Positions 23,067-31,924 of a stretch of DNA of 40,246 nt are shown piece after piece. Origin of the DNA: CAJWKT01 sp964465375 (GTDB taxonomy: Bacteria > Pseudomonadota > Gammaproteobacteria > Steroidobacterales > Rariloculaceae); contig CAYXIJ010000021.1 of NCBI GenBank assembly GCA_964465375.1, forward strand, positions 1 to 40,246, read 5' to 3'. The position numbers were made by a program, and so were the translations under genes. The notes under the pieces were generated by a model. It saw only the letters and a list, made by a program, of their open reading frames with translations. It had not been told where the DNA came from and ran no database searches. Position 1 is the stretch's first letter, and each line of letters opens with the position of its first letter.

Positions 23067-24362
23067 ATGAAGGTGCTAGTGGTTGGGGGAGGAGGCAGGG
23101 AGCATGCGCTAGCATGGAAACTTGGACACTCGCCCCTAGTTTCTGAGGTTTTGGTTGCGCCCGGAAATGCGGGAACAGAAAATGAACCCAAAACCCGTAA
23201 TATTCCAATCCACCCAGAAGATTTAGAGAGTCTCATCGCATTAGCGATTTCTGAATCGGTGAGCTTAACAGTAGTCGGACCCGAACAACCACTAGTAGCA
23301 GGAATAACCGACCGATTTGAAGCAGCAGGACTCAAATGTTTTGGTCCGCGGGCAGAAGCAGCGCAACTGGAAGGTTCCAAGCTTTTTACTAAGAGCTTCC
23401 TACAGCGCCACAACATACCCACTGCGGGTTATGCCAGCTTCGATGAGCTTCATGCTGCGCTCAAATACGTTAAATCCGTAGAACCGCCTATGGTAATAAA
23501 GGCAAACGGGCTTGCTGAGGGAAAAGGAGTGATTGTTGCGCAGACACAAGTGGAGGCTGAGCAAGCCGTACGCAAAATGCTAGAGAGCCGTGCTTTCGGG
23601 GATGCAGGAACAGTCGTAGTCGTTGAGGAATACCTCCAAGGTGAAGAAGCAAGCTTCATTGCAATGGTGGACGGAACAAACATTCTCCCCCTAGCCAGCT
23701 CCCAGGATCACAAAACCAGAGATGACGGAGACACAGGACCCAATACGGGCGGCATGGGAGCTTACTCGCCTGCCCCCGTAGTCACACCAGATATACACGA
23801 GCAAATCATGCAGCAAGTCATGATTCCTACTGTTCGTGGTCTTAATAGCGAGGGATTAAAATATCGTGGCTTTCTTTACGCGGGCTTGATGATTGATTCA
23901 AAAGGTACGCCACAAGTACTCGAATTCAATTGCCGCTTCGGCGATCCGGAAACTCAACCTATACTGTTTCGCCTGCGCTCTGACCTTGCAGAGCTATGTC
24001 TCAAAAGCTTTGATGGCACTCTGAATGAAGCCGCAATTGAGTGGGATTCTCGAGCCGCGCTGGGAATCGTAATGGCAAGCAATGGCTATCCAGGCAATTA
24101 CAAAAAAGGCTTAAAAATTCAAGGTCTTGATAAAGTCTGCAATGATAGTGTAAAGGTTTTTCAAGCAGGCACAATTATGAACGAGGGCCAAGTACTGACA
24201 AATGGAGGAAGAGTACTGTGCACGGTCGCGCTAGGAGATACAGTAAGTGAGGCACGGATTCTTGCGTACGAAAATGTAAAAAAAATTGGCTGGAATGGCG
24301 CAATTTATCGCCATGACATCGGCCACCGCGCAATTAACCGCGAATGTGTTAGCGCTTCATAG
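23067..24362 (+). CDS. purD: Phosphoribosylamine-glycine ligase
   Basis: Second step of purine synthesis: ATP-dependent joining of glycine to phosphoribosylamine. Start MKVLVVGGGGREHALAWKLG; VVGPEQPLVAGITDRFEAAG near residue 72; SKLFTKSFLQRHNIPTAGY near 107; ATP-grasp elements VIKANGLAEGKGVIVA near 140 and LPLASSQDHKTRDDGDTGPN near 210; EFNCRFGDPETQPIL near 290. ATG at 23067 is chosen over GTG at 23064 because AAAGGA lies 8 bases upstream and it gives the canonical N-terminus. 431 residues. Its end overlaps the convergent rho gene by 14 bases. Confidence 0.98.
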   Translation: MKVLVVGGGGREHALAWKLGHSPLVSEVLVAPGNAGTENEPKTRNIPIHPEDLESLIALAISESVSLTVVGPEQPLVAGITDRFEAAGLKCFGPRAEAAQLEGSKLFTKSFLQRHNIPTAGYASFDELHAALKYVKSVEPPMVIKANGLAEGKGVIVAQTQVEAEQAVRKMLESRAFGDAGTVVVVEEYLQGEEASFIAMVDGTNILPLASSQDHKTRDDGDTGPNTGGMGAYSPAPVVTPDIHEQIMQQVMIPTVRGLNSEGLKYRGFLYAGLMIDSKGTPQVLEFNCRFGDPETQPILFRLRSDLAELCLKSFDGTLNEAAIEWDSRAALGIVMASNGYPGNYKKGLKIQGLDKVCNDSVKVFQAGTIMNEGQVLTNGGRVLCTVALGDTVSEARILAYENVKKIGWNGAIYRHDIGHRAINRECVSAS

Positions 24363-25785
24363 CATCAAAAAAATCAGAATTTGTTTTGGTATCCTGCATT
24401 TTGTTCAACAAAAACTCTACCGCGGCCAGCTCATCCATTGGATGAAGCACCTTGCGAAGAACCCACATTTTCTGAAGTTCCTCTGGATCGGTCAATAGCT
24501 CCTCTTTACGAGTTCCGGAGCGATTAATATTAATCGCCGGAAAAATACGCTTTTCTGAAATACGTCGGTCTAGATGAGTTTCCCAATTGCCAGTACCCTT
24601 AAACTCCTCGTAGATTACATCATCCATCTTTGAACCTGTGTCAATCAAGGCCGTAGCAATTATTGTAAGACTACCACCCTCCTCGATATTGCGTGCGGCA
24701 CCGAAAAAGCGCTTCGGACGCTGTAGCGCATTAGCATCAACGCCACCAGTTAAAACCTTTCCTGAGGACGGAACGACTGTGTTGTAAGCTCGTGCTAATC
24801 GAGTAATAGAATCCAAAAGTATTACCACGTCACGCTTGTGTTCCGTCAGTCGTTTTGCCTTCTCGATGACCATCTCGGCGACTTGGACGTGTCTGGTTGC
24901 TGGCTCATCAAAGGTACTAGAGACAACCTCTCCACGAACTGTGCGCTCCATTTCCGTGACTTCCTCCGGCCGCTCATCAATAAGCAATACCATTAGAATG
25001 CATTCAGGCTGATTGGCAGCTATAGAAGCCGCAATATTTTGAAGCAACATAGTCTTACCGGCCTTTGGAGGTGAAACAATTAATCCTCTCTGGCCCTTAC
25101 CAATCGGCGCAACCATTTCAATGATACGAGCCGTAAGGTCTTCAGTGCTCCCATTGCCCTGCTCTAACTTTAGTCTCTCCTTAGGAAAAAATGGTGTCAG
25201 GTTTTCAAAAAGTACCTTGCTTTTGGCATTCTCCGGCGCATCGTGGTTGATCTGGCCAATCTTTAGCAGAGCAAAATATCGTTCGCCATCTTTAGGGGGG
25301 CGTATCAAACCCGAGACCGTGTCTCCAGTTCGTAAATTAAACCGACGTATTTGGCTTGGAGAAACATAAATATCGTCAGGCCCGGCAAGATAAGAACTAT
25401 CAGCTGACCTTAAGAATCCAAAGCCATCCTGAAGAATTTCTAGAATGCCCTCTCCAAAAATATTCTCTCCATTCCTTGCCTGAACCTTGAGAATGGAAAA
25501 TATAATGTCTTGCTTTCGTGACCTTGCTAAGTTCTCTAGGCCCATTGACTCAGCCAACTCTACTAGCTTTGACGCGGGACGCGTTTTAAGCTCGGAGAGA
25601 TTCATTGCTTGCTTTGTCAATTCAAGTTCGGCCGCGGGAATCACATCAAATTCCTCATCATCAGGAAATTCCTCCCGAACAAATTTTTTTCTACGGGAAG
25701 ATCTTTTCTTGACGTTACCGTCTCTCGATTGCCTCGAACCATTCTTATGTCGAGTTCTTGCTGAATTACCCAAGTATCCCCTCAC
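24349..25785 (-). CDS. rho: Transcription termination factor Rho, possibly with charged N-terminal extension
   Basis: Hexameric RNA-dependent ATPase that ends transcription. The canonical protein starts at M61 (MNLSELKTRPASKLVELAES; codon at 25605-25603) and is 418 residues, as in E. coli. It has the RNA-binding domain (GILEILQDGFGFLRSAD), Walker A SPPKAGKTMLLQNIA, LLIDERPEEVTEM, and the Q-loop/R-loop region SITRLARAYN and GGVDANALQRPKRFFGAARN. An open frame continues upstream to a GTG at 25785, adding 60 residues rich in Lys/Arg then Asp/Glu (KKRSSRRKKFVREEFPDDEE). Neither start has a strong ribosome site, so the extension is possible but unproved; otherwise this is a 215-base leader after trxA. 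Convergent with purD. Confidence 0.95.
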   Translation of the reverse strand: MRGYLGNSARTRHKNGSRQSRDGNVKKRSSRRKKFVREEFPDDEEFDVIPAAELELTKQAMNLSELKTRPASKLVELAESMGLENLARSRKQDIIFSILKVQARNGENIFGEGILEILQDGFGFLRSADSSYLAGPDDIYVSPSQIRRFNLRTGDTVSGLIRPPKDGERYFALLKIGQINHDAPENAKSKVLFENLTPFFPKERLKLEQGNGSTEDLTARIIEMVAPIGKGQRGLIVSPPKAGKTMLLQNIAASIAANQPECILMVLLIDERPEEVTEMERTVRGEVVSSTFDEPATRHVQVAEMVIEKAKRLTEHKRDVVILLDSITRLARAYNTVVPSSGKVLTGGVDANALQRPKRFFGAARNIEEGGSLTIIATALIDTGSKMDDVIYEEFKGTGNWETHLDRRISEKRIFPAININRSGTRKEELLTDPEELQKMWVLRKVLHPMDELAAVEFLLNKMQDTKTNSDFFDAMKR

Positions 25786-25819
25786 GTATATTTTCCATCA
25801 ATTTTCAAACCTACCCACC

Positions 25820-26161
25820 TCAATCCTCAGACAAAGGCAAATGTTCGCTTAAAAAAGACTCTAGCTGGGCCTTTGAAACCGCGCCCACCTGCTGTGCATC
25901 TACGGCACCATCTTTAAACAACAATAAAGTTGGTATGGAGCGAATATTATATTTTGCTGGGGTCTGGGGGTTTTCATCTAAATTAAGCTTGACTACTCGC
26001 AGACGATCTTTGTAGTCCTCTGCAACCGCATCAAGTATAGGCGCAATCATCTTGCAAGGCCCACACCACTCTGCCCAGAAATCAACCAAAACAGGATACC
26101 GAGAATTAACAACATCCTCGTCAAACCCGTTATCCGTAGTATGTACTATCCGATCACTCAC
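25820..26161 (-). CDS. trxA: Thioredoxin 1
   Basis: General cytoplasmic dithiol reductant, 113 residues. Active site FWAEWCGPCKMIAP (C33, C36); the cis-proline in IRSIPTLLLFKDG near residue 73; typical end GAVSKAQLESFLSEHL. Start codon GTG at 26161, with AGAGGA 8 bases upstream on the minus strand. The C-terminal PLSED extends slightly past the usual end. Located between divergent rhlB and downstream rho, as in E. coli; a likely electron source for MsrB and DsbD encoded elsewhere in this window. The 226 bases between trxA and rhlB must hold promoters for both, but none is clear by eye. Confidence 0.98.
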   Translation of the reverse strand: MSDRIVHTTDNGFDEDVVNSRYPVLVDFWAEWCGPCKMIAPILDAVAEDYKDRLRVVKLNLDENPQTPAKYNIRSIPTLLLFKDGAVDAQQVGAVSKAQLESFLSEHLPLSED

Positions 26162-26387
26162 AGTCCAAGTCCTCTATTACCCAGTTTCCTATTTTGATCC
26201 CTATCCGACAAAACATCTTAATTTTTTCAGTCCAGATGGTGCTCCGAGTAGAAGTGACGCAGTCTACGCAGTAAGGCACAATGTGGGTACTGGTCGCCTC
26301 CTTCGAGGCTTGAGGGAAATTCGTAGACATCTGGAAGAGCGAGTACCCCGCCCTGTTAACCCTATTCTGAACTGTTGAGAGCGTAAT

Positions 26388-27680
26388 TTGCAAGTCCTAA
26401 GTGCTGATTTGACATCCAAACCAACTGACCATGGCCACCTTACGGGGCTCAGGTTCTCCGCTTTGCCGCTAGAACCAAGACTCCACCAAGGTATATCTGA
26501 TGCGGGTTTCACGTATTGCACACCCATCCAAGCCAGTACCCTGCCGCTTACCCTGAAGCAAAAAGATGTTGCTGGACAAGCTCAAACTGGCACAGGCAAA
26601 ACAGCAGCCTACCTAATCACATTATTTCAACATTTATTGAGTTCATTGCCGCCAAAAGACCGCGAGCTAGGCCCAAGAGCCTTGGTACTGGCGCCAACCC
26701 GGGAGCTAGCAGTCCAGATTCATGAAGATGCTACTGTTCTTAACAAATACTTATCTTACAAATTAGGTCTGGTATTTGGAGGAAAGGACTACGAGAAACA
26801 ACGTCAGCGCATCGCGTCAGGTGTGGATATTTTGATTGGTACCCCAGGACGCTTTATTGATTATTATAAACAAAACATTTTCGGACTAAAAAATACTCAG
26901 GTCATGGTGCTAGATGAAGCCGATCGCATGTTTGATCTAGGTTTTATACGTGATATTCGCTATGTTCTTCGGCGCTTACCCGCACCAAGGAAACGTCTGA
27001 ATATGCTTTTCTCCGCAACGCTTTCCCATCGAGTACTAGAGCTTGCTTACGAACACATGAACGAACCAGAACTTGTTCAGATTGATCCAGATAAGGTCAC
27101 TGTAGACAGTGTACAGCAAAGTATCTACTTCCCAAGCAATGATGAGAAGACCCCTCTATTAATTAGCCTACTGAAAAAAATAGGCATTCAGCGTACTATG
27201 ATTTTTGTAAACACCCGTCGTGAAGCAGATCGTTTGCAGGACTATTTAGAGCACAACGGGATTCATGCGAAAGCAATTTCTGGTGACGTACCTCAGATCA
27301 AGCGAATGAGAATGCTTAAAAGATTCCAGTCTGGTGATCTCCCTGTTCTTGTAGGAACCGATGTTGCATCGCGTGGCCTACATGTACCTGACGTAAGTCA
27401 CGTTTTTAACTATGACCTGCCACAGGATCCTGAGGATTATGTGCATCGTATCGGCCGAACAGCTCGGGCCGGCGCAGGCGGTCACGCTGTCAGTTTCGGG
27501 TGCGAGGAATACGTAACCTCGCTACCCGAAATTGAAGAATTCATTGGAAAAACAATTCCTGTTGTAAATATCGAGAAGGGAATGTTGATTGATGTGCAAC
27601 ACCCACCCGTGAAAAGGCGTAAACCCAAAGGGTGGACAAAAACGCAAACGGGGCCCAAATTTTCTAGAAAAAAATCTTGA
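26388..27680 (+). CDS. rhlB: ATP-dependent RNA helicase RhlB
   Basis: DEAD-box helicase; in E. coli a part of the RNA degradosome bound to RNase E. All motifs are visible: Q motif CTPIQASTLPL, motif I AQTGTGKTAAY, Ia PTRELAVQI, Ib TPGRFIDYY, II DEADRMFDLGF, III FSATLS, IV TMIFVNTRREADRL, V GTDVASRGLHVPDV, VI HRIGRTARAG. The C-terminal tail is basic (VKRRKPKGWTKTQTGPKFSRKKS), suited to RNA binding. Start codon TTG at 26388 is the only upstream option seen; the first 20 residues are not conserved, so the true start is uncertain. Named RhlB rather than RhlE from its place next to trxA-rho. Confidence 0.93.
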   Translation: MQVLSADLTSKPTDHGHLTGLRFSALPLEPRLHQGISDAGFTYCTPIQASTLPLTLKQKDVAGQAQTGTGKTAAYLITLFQHLLSSLPPKDRELGPRALVLAPTRELAVQIHEDATVLNKYLSYKLGLVFGGKDYEKQRQRIASGVDILIGTPGRFIDYYKQNIFGLKNTQVMVLDEADRMFDLGFIRDIRYVLRRLPAPRKRLNMLFSATLSHRVLELAYEHMNEPELVQIDPDKVTVDSVQQSIYFPSNDEKTPLLISLLKKIGIQRTMIFVNTRREADRLQDYLEHNGIHAKAISGDVPQIKRMRMLKRFQSGDLPVLVGTDVASRGLHVPDVSHVFNYDLPQDPEDYVHRIGRTARAGAGGHAVSFGCEEYVTSLPEIEEFIGKTIPVVNIEKGMLIDVQHPPVKRRKPKGWTKTQTGPKFSRKKS

Positions 27681-27720
27681 GCTTGAAATACAGATAAAGG
27701 CTACAAATACCTAGCTTGGA

Positions 27721-30162
27721 TTAGTTTTCTAAATCGATACGCTCACCCTCAAATACCCGTCGAAGATCGTACTCTTGCTGGGAGGGTAATAAAAAAATGT
27801 TTTGAGGATAAAATCGGAAGGGGATTAAATTATTAAAAATTATCTCCTCGTTGTATTGGTTGGCAGCTAATCCCGCTAAGTACTGTAAGCGCAAACTTCC
27901 ATCTCGGTTAATTTGAGCACCTCTGAGCCAGGGACTTAGGTCAGACGCTTGGCTGGTGTAAGTGCTAAGAAAGTGCGCTAGAGAATCAAAACCCACCTGG
28001 CGCAGTGAACTTTCAACCAATTCAAGTTCATCCAGCCTATTCCGAAGCGCCAATATATCTATTTCTAACGCCCCATTCTGACCAAGAAGTACTAGATCGT
28101 AACCCTCTTCCAGGACATTGCTGTGCCATAGGCTTGCACCAGGGAATGTTTCCACAAAAGTGGCAATCTCACTTTTCACAGCCTCCTCACTTGACTGGTA
28201 CAGTGGTACCCATTGAGTTACGAGCCCACCCGGATTCAAATGTGATCTGATCAATTCGAAATACTCGGCAGAATAAAGCGCTGCGGAACCTTTAACCCAA
28301 GGATGAATGGGATCTGACGTTATGATGTCAAATTTCTCCTCAGTAGTTGCAATAAAATGGCGTGCATCATCGTAGATGACTTCGACTCGGGGATCATCTA
28401 AAACATCGTAGTTTTCACCTGCGAAATACAGGCCCGCGGCCTCAGTTACTCTGGGCTCAATCTCACAAATCACAATTCGCTCTATCCCCGGATAGCGCAC
28501 AAAAGAGCCTGCGGTTACACCAGCTCCAAAGCCAACAATCAATACCGACTTAGGATCCGGATGTAAGAGTGCAGGAAGATGTGCCAACATACGCTGAAGC
28601 CGCATATCCACCGGTTCGCTCGATGCCACAATTTTTCCTCCCACATGAAAATATCTGTACCCACTTGGAAGTCTACTCACTGCAACGGATGAAACCCTGC
28701 CTTCATCCACATAATCAAAGCGGTTCTCCCAGGCCCACTTGTAGAGTTCGTGACCAAATCCAATCAAACGTGACTCAGTGGGTGAGACTAGGGCTACCAT
28801 CAATGCGACAAAAGCGCCCAATGGGACCAGAATAGCGGTGGCAGAATAGTAACTGATTCTGCCTAAACGCGAACCGGCAGCGATTAAAATTGTGGCTCCC
28901 GAAATACCTGCTAATAACGTGAGAACCTGCTGAGCCTGCTGGGTGCCCAGCCATGAAATAATCACTAGACTGAATGCAAGTGCCCCAACAATTGCCCCCA
29001 GTGTATTGGATGCATAGACACCCCCTACAAGACGACCCGGTTCGTCTGTATGTTCCGCGGCAGAAGCCAAAGCCAATGGAAAACTAGCGCCCCACAAAAT
29101 TGTAGCCGGCAGAATTGCTGTGCCTGTCCGAAGCAAATCATGGCCAAACTTGGCACCCGGGTCCTGAAGAAAGATAGGATCCAAAGTCCAAAATGGGAGA
29201 ACCTGACTTATTGCAAAAGCGGCCAAAGGCACTGCACCTGCTAGAGCCAATTGACTCCAGCCAAAAAGCAGTGCTGGTCTAGAACTAACACGCACACAAT
29301 ATGATCCGATGCTTGACCCTACGGCTAGTCCGACTAAAAACACAGCTAGAATGATAGTAAAAGTATATACAGTCGCACCCAACATCAGTGACATCAACCG
29401 CGTCCAAACCACTTGGGCCCCCAATGCAGTAAGCCCCGAAACCGCAATAGCTCCGTAGACAATAAATTTGGGTAATTCAGTGACTGAAGGTTGCAAACTG
29501 CAAGCATCTGCCATTAAGGCCTGAGGTACAGGGAAAGGAGGAGTTCGGCGAGCCAATGCTATTGCAAAAACAGCCACTAATACATTTACTACGGCTGCAA
29601 ACTGAGTAGCCGTCACCATGTCGTACATTGGCAAGAGATAAAACCCCGCCAAAAGAGTTCCGCCCACGGCGCCCAGCGTATTCGACATATACAGAAAACC
29701 CAATCGGGAAATTCCAATGCGGTTCGTTCCCATCCATCGGGCAACTGCAGGCAATGTCGCACCCATCATGATAGTGGGAGGAAGTAAACAAATTAAGCAA
29801 ATCATAGCGCGCAGCAAAATGCCCGCCGTTCCATACCCCACAACAGAAACATAGAGAAGCCTTACCGAAGGCAAAAGCACCAGAATGAGTAGGCCGAATA
29901 ACCCTATGCCTAGCTCAAGTACCGCATAGATCAGCAATGGGTGGTTACGGGATGTTGCCAGTCGGGGAAACACCCAGCTGCCAAGAAAAAGTCCGCCCAT
30001 GAAACTGGTTAGAACAATAGCCATAGAGATCGAAGATGCTCCAACCACCTGACGTAAAAGTTCGTACCAGATCACTTCATAGATTAATGCCGAACACCCA
30101 CTACCCAAAAAAAACAATAACAATGCAGCAAGCGCCCAATTTGATCGTGATGCTTCAGTCAT
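27721..30162 (-). CDS. Membrane-fused spermidine synthase-like protein
   Basis: A long protein (813 residues) with about a dozen or more hydrophobic helices in residues 1-465 and a soluble spermidine synthase-like methyltransferase fold after that. The N-terminal part starts ALLLFFLGSGCSALIYEVIW, a typical mark of the fused MFS/spermidine synthase family, and repeats a similar helix plan twice (SNTLGAVGGTLLAGF near 185 and SNTLGAIVGALAFSL near 385). The soluble part shows VLIVGFGAGVTAGSF near 542, ICEIEPRVTEAA, VEVIYDDARHFI and FDIITSDPIHPW. The usual SpeE polyamine-site GGGDGG loop is replaced, so true aminopropyl transfer is doubtful. TAATG joins it to yrfG upstream, indicating translational coupling. 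Function unknown. Confidence 0.82.
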   Translation of the reverse strand: MTEASRSNWALAALLLFFLGSGCSALIYEVIWYELLRQVVGASSISMAIVLTSFMGGLFLGSWVFPRLATSRNHPLLIYAVLELGIGLFGLLILVLLPSVRLLYVSVVGYGTAGILLRAMICLICLLPPTIMMGATLPAVARWMGTNRIGISRLGFLYMSNTLGAVGGTLLAGFYLLPMYDMVTATQFAAVVNVLVAVFAIALARRTPPFPVPQALMADACSLQPSVTELPKFIVYGAIAVSGLTALGAQVVWTRLMSLMLGATVYTFTIILAVFLVGLAVGSSIGSYCVRVSSRPALLFGWSQLALAGAVPLAAFAISQVLPFWTLDPIFLQDPGAKFGHDLLRTGTAILPATILWGASFPLALASAAEHTDEPGRLVGGVYASNTLGAIVGALAFSLVIISWLGTQQAQQVLTLLAGISGATILIAAGSRLGRISYYSATAILVPLGAFVALMVALVSPTESRLIGFGHELYKWAWENRFDYVDEGRVSSVAVSRLPSGYRYFHVGGKIVASSEPVDMRLQRMLAHLPALLHPDPKSVLIVGFGAGVTAGSFVRYPGIERIVICEIEPRVTEAAGLYFAGENYDVLDDPRVEVIYDDARHFIATTEEKFDIITSDPIHPWVKGSAALYSAEYFELIRSHLNPGGLVTQWVPLYQSSEEAVKSEIATFVETFPGASLWHSNVLEEGYDLVLLGQNGALEIDILALRNRLDELELVESSLRQVGFDSLAHFLSTYTSQASDLSPWLRGAQINRDGSLRLQYLAGLAANQYNEEIIFNNLIPFRFYPQNIFLLPSQQEYDLRRVFEGERIDLEN

Positions 30163-30833
30163 TAGTTACCCAAAAGATCAGCGACCCCGTCAATTGCTGG
30201 AAAAAAATCAACAGACTTGGCCGGATATTGCGAATCCGGCTTTTGAATAGCTATCAGAAATTTCACGCCAAACTCACGGGCATTTTGAAGTACTTCTACA
30301 CTGTCCTCGATGAAAAGGGTTCGCTGAGGATCAATATTTTCTCGCGCTACAAATTTAGTCCAAAATTGCTGTGTTTCTTTTGGAAAATGGAAGTCGTGAG
30401 AAGAGATGAGTCCGTCCACCCGCTTATCTAAATCAGTCTGGCTCACTTTTATGGCTAGGGTATCTCGATGTGCATTCGTAACGAGCAATAATCGCTTTCC
30501 TCTTGCCTGAACTGATGCAAGAAATTCTACTGCCTTGGGTAGATACCTGATCCGGTAACGATTAGCCCGTTTGAGTGCCCGTATATCTAACCCTAAGGCC
30601 TCTGTCCAATGATCAATACAATACCAAGCCAAAGTTCCCTCTTTCTCTCGGTAGCGCTCCAAAAGACGGTCATGTGCCTCTTCCTTGGTAAGCTGATGCA
30701 GCGTTGCATAATGCGAAGGAATGAGATCCCTCCAAAAAAAATTGTCAAAGGCGAGATCTAGTAAAGTTCCATCCATATCGACCAAAACCGTGTCGATTTC
30801 TGACCAAGGAACGATCAGGTTGGCCGTTTCCAT
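30162..30833 (-). CDS. yrfG: HAD-family GMP/IMP nucleotidase YrfG-like
   Basis: Haloacid dehalogenase-like phosphatase, 223 residues. Motif I VLVDMDGTLLDL gives nucleophile D19 and D21; motif II LLVTNAHRDTL near 116; motif III lysine in HFPKETQQFW near 150; motif IV LFIEDSVEVLQNA near 173. FFWRDLIPSHYA near residue 33 and TEALGLDIRALK match the YrfG group of purine 5'-nucleotidases (GMP/IMP). Its start is only 8 bases from the start of divergent cysQ; Pseudomonas has nudE between them, as I recall, so nudE seems lost or moved. The stop overlaps the next start (TAATG). Confidence 0.9.
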   Translation of the reverse strand: METANLIVPWSEIDTVLVDMDGTLLDLAFDNFFWRDLIPSHYATLHQLTKEEAHDRLLERYREKEGTLAWYCIDHWTEALGLDIRALKRANRYRIRYLPKAVEFLASVQARGKRLLLVTNAHRDTLAIKVSQTDLDKRVDGLISSHDFHFPKETQQFWTKFVARENIDPQRTLFIEDSVEVLQNAREFGVKFLIAIQKPDSQYPAKSVDFFPAIDGVADLLGN

Positions 30834-30841
30834 GGCAGACT

Positions 30842-31669
30842 ATGATACCTATGGACTCACAAGAATACCTAAAGTACAAGCAACAGCTGGACGGGATTCG
30901 GGCAATTGCGCAAGATGCTGCCCAAGTAATCATGGATATTTATGGGTCAAGCTTCAATATTACCTATAAAAATGACCACTCTCCGCTCACTGAAGCCGAC
31001 CATGCCTCGCACACTCTGATCTGTGATCGCCTAACCAATCTTAAACCCACCCTGCCTGTTCTCTCGGAAGAGTCTAATAAGGAGGAAGTGAGGGAGCGCC
31101 TCACATGGCAACAGTATTGGTTAGTAGATCCTCTCGATGGTACTAAGGAGTTCATTAAGAGAAATGGGGAATTCACGGTTAATATCGCGCTAATCAAAAA
31201 ATCCCGTGCAGTGATGGGTGTTGTGGTAGCACCTGCACTACGACTCGAATACTCAGGCGCCCTTGGCTTGGGCGCATGGAAACGTGATGGTGCTGGACAA
31301 GCTATCCCCATTAGTGTGACTCGCGTTGCGCAAGATCCGGCGCGAGTGGTGGGTAGTAGAAGTCATTCTAATCCTGAGCTTGCAACCTACCTTAACCGCG
31401 TAGGTCCCCACGAATTTAAACCTATGGGGAGTTCACTAAAAATCTGTCTTGTTGCTGAGGGCAAAGCTGATATCTATCCACGACTAGGGCCAACGTCAGA
31501 ATGGGACACAGCAGCGGCTCAGGCTATCTTAGAGAGTGCCGGTGGATGTATGATTGACACCAATGGAAGCGCAATTAGGTATAACACTAAAAAGCACCTT
31601 GCCAACCCTCACTTTTTGGCATTCAGCGATGTAGAGCGTGGCTGGCTGGCGGCGATTGATGGTGAGTAG
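30842..31669 (+). CDS. cysQ: 3'(2'),5'-bisphosphate nucleotidase CysQ
   Basis: Removes 3'-phosphoadenosine 5'-phosphate (pAp), a by-product of sulfate assimilation and of ACP modification. Inositol-phosphatase fold with metal ligands: SPLTEADHASH (D53), LPVLSEES (E76/E77), and WLVDPLDGTKEFIKRNGEFT (D96, D99). Later marks are GSSLKICLVAEGKADIYPR near 197 and TSEWDTAAAQAILESAGG near 220. Length 275 is slightly longer than E. coli (246). ATG at 30842 or 30851 are both possible; no clear ribosome site for either. The stop overlaps the next GTG by one base (TAGTG). Confidence 0.95.
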   Translation: MIPMDSQEYLKYKQQLDGIRAIAQDAAQVIMDIYGSSFNITYKNDHSPLTEADHASHTLICDRLTNLKPTLPVLSEESNKEEVRERLTWQQYWLVDPLDGTKEFIKRNGEFTVNIALIKKSRAVMGVVVAPALRLEYSGALGLGAWKRDGAGQAIPISVTRVAQDPARVVGSRSHSNPELATYLNRVGPHEFKPMGSSLKICLVAEGKADIYPRLGPTSEWDTAAAQAILESAGGCMIDTNGSAIRYNTKKHLANPHFLAFSDVERGWLAAIDGE

Positions 31670-31884
31670 TGGACCAAAAAATCGAAACAGAGATATTTAA
31701 AAACGTGGAACGACTTAAAGAGTTGCGAGTAGAGCATCAGGACTTAGATCAGGTAATCTCCAAGCTGGCAAACGATCCCGACGTGGATCAGATCATGCTT
31801 CGCCGCCTAAAGAAGCGGAAACTTATGCTTAAGGACATGATCACGCAGCTAGAAAGCGCCCAGATTCCAGATCTCAACGCTTAA
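31669..31884 (+). CDS. YdcH-like small coiled-coil protein (DUF465)
   Basis: 71 residues, largely helical and charged. Family pattern is visible: LKELRVEHQDLDQVISKL followed by LRRLKKRKLMLKDMITQLES, which is the DUF465/YdcH signature. The GTG start overlaps the cysQ stop by one base, so it is co-translated with cysQ. Function unknown; SlyX-like proteins are similar in size but lack this LKKRKLxLKD motif. Confidence 0.85.
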   Translation: MDQKIETEIFKNVERLKELRVEHQDLDQVISKLANDPDVDQIMLRRLKKRKLMLKDMITQLESAQIPDLNA

Positions 31885-31924
31885 CAAGGCACTCTACTCT
31901 ACAAACACTGGATTAAGTTGTTTC

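Noticed and set aside
26162..26378. Plus-strand frame extending from inside trxA through the trxA-rhlB spacer
   Set aside because: Mostly antisense to trxA, and the spacer part has no recognisable motif or ribosome site of its own.
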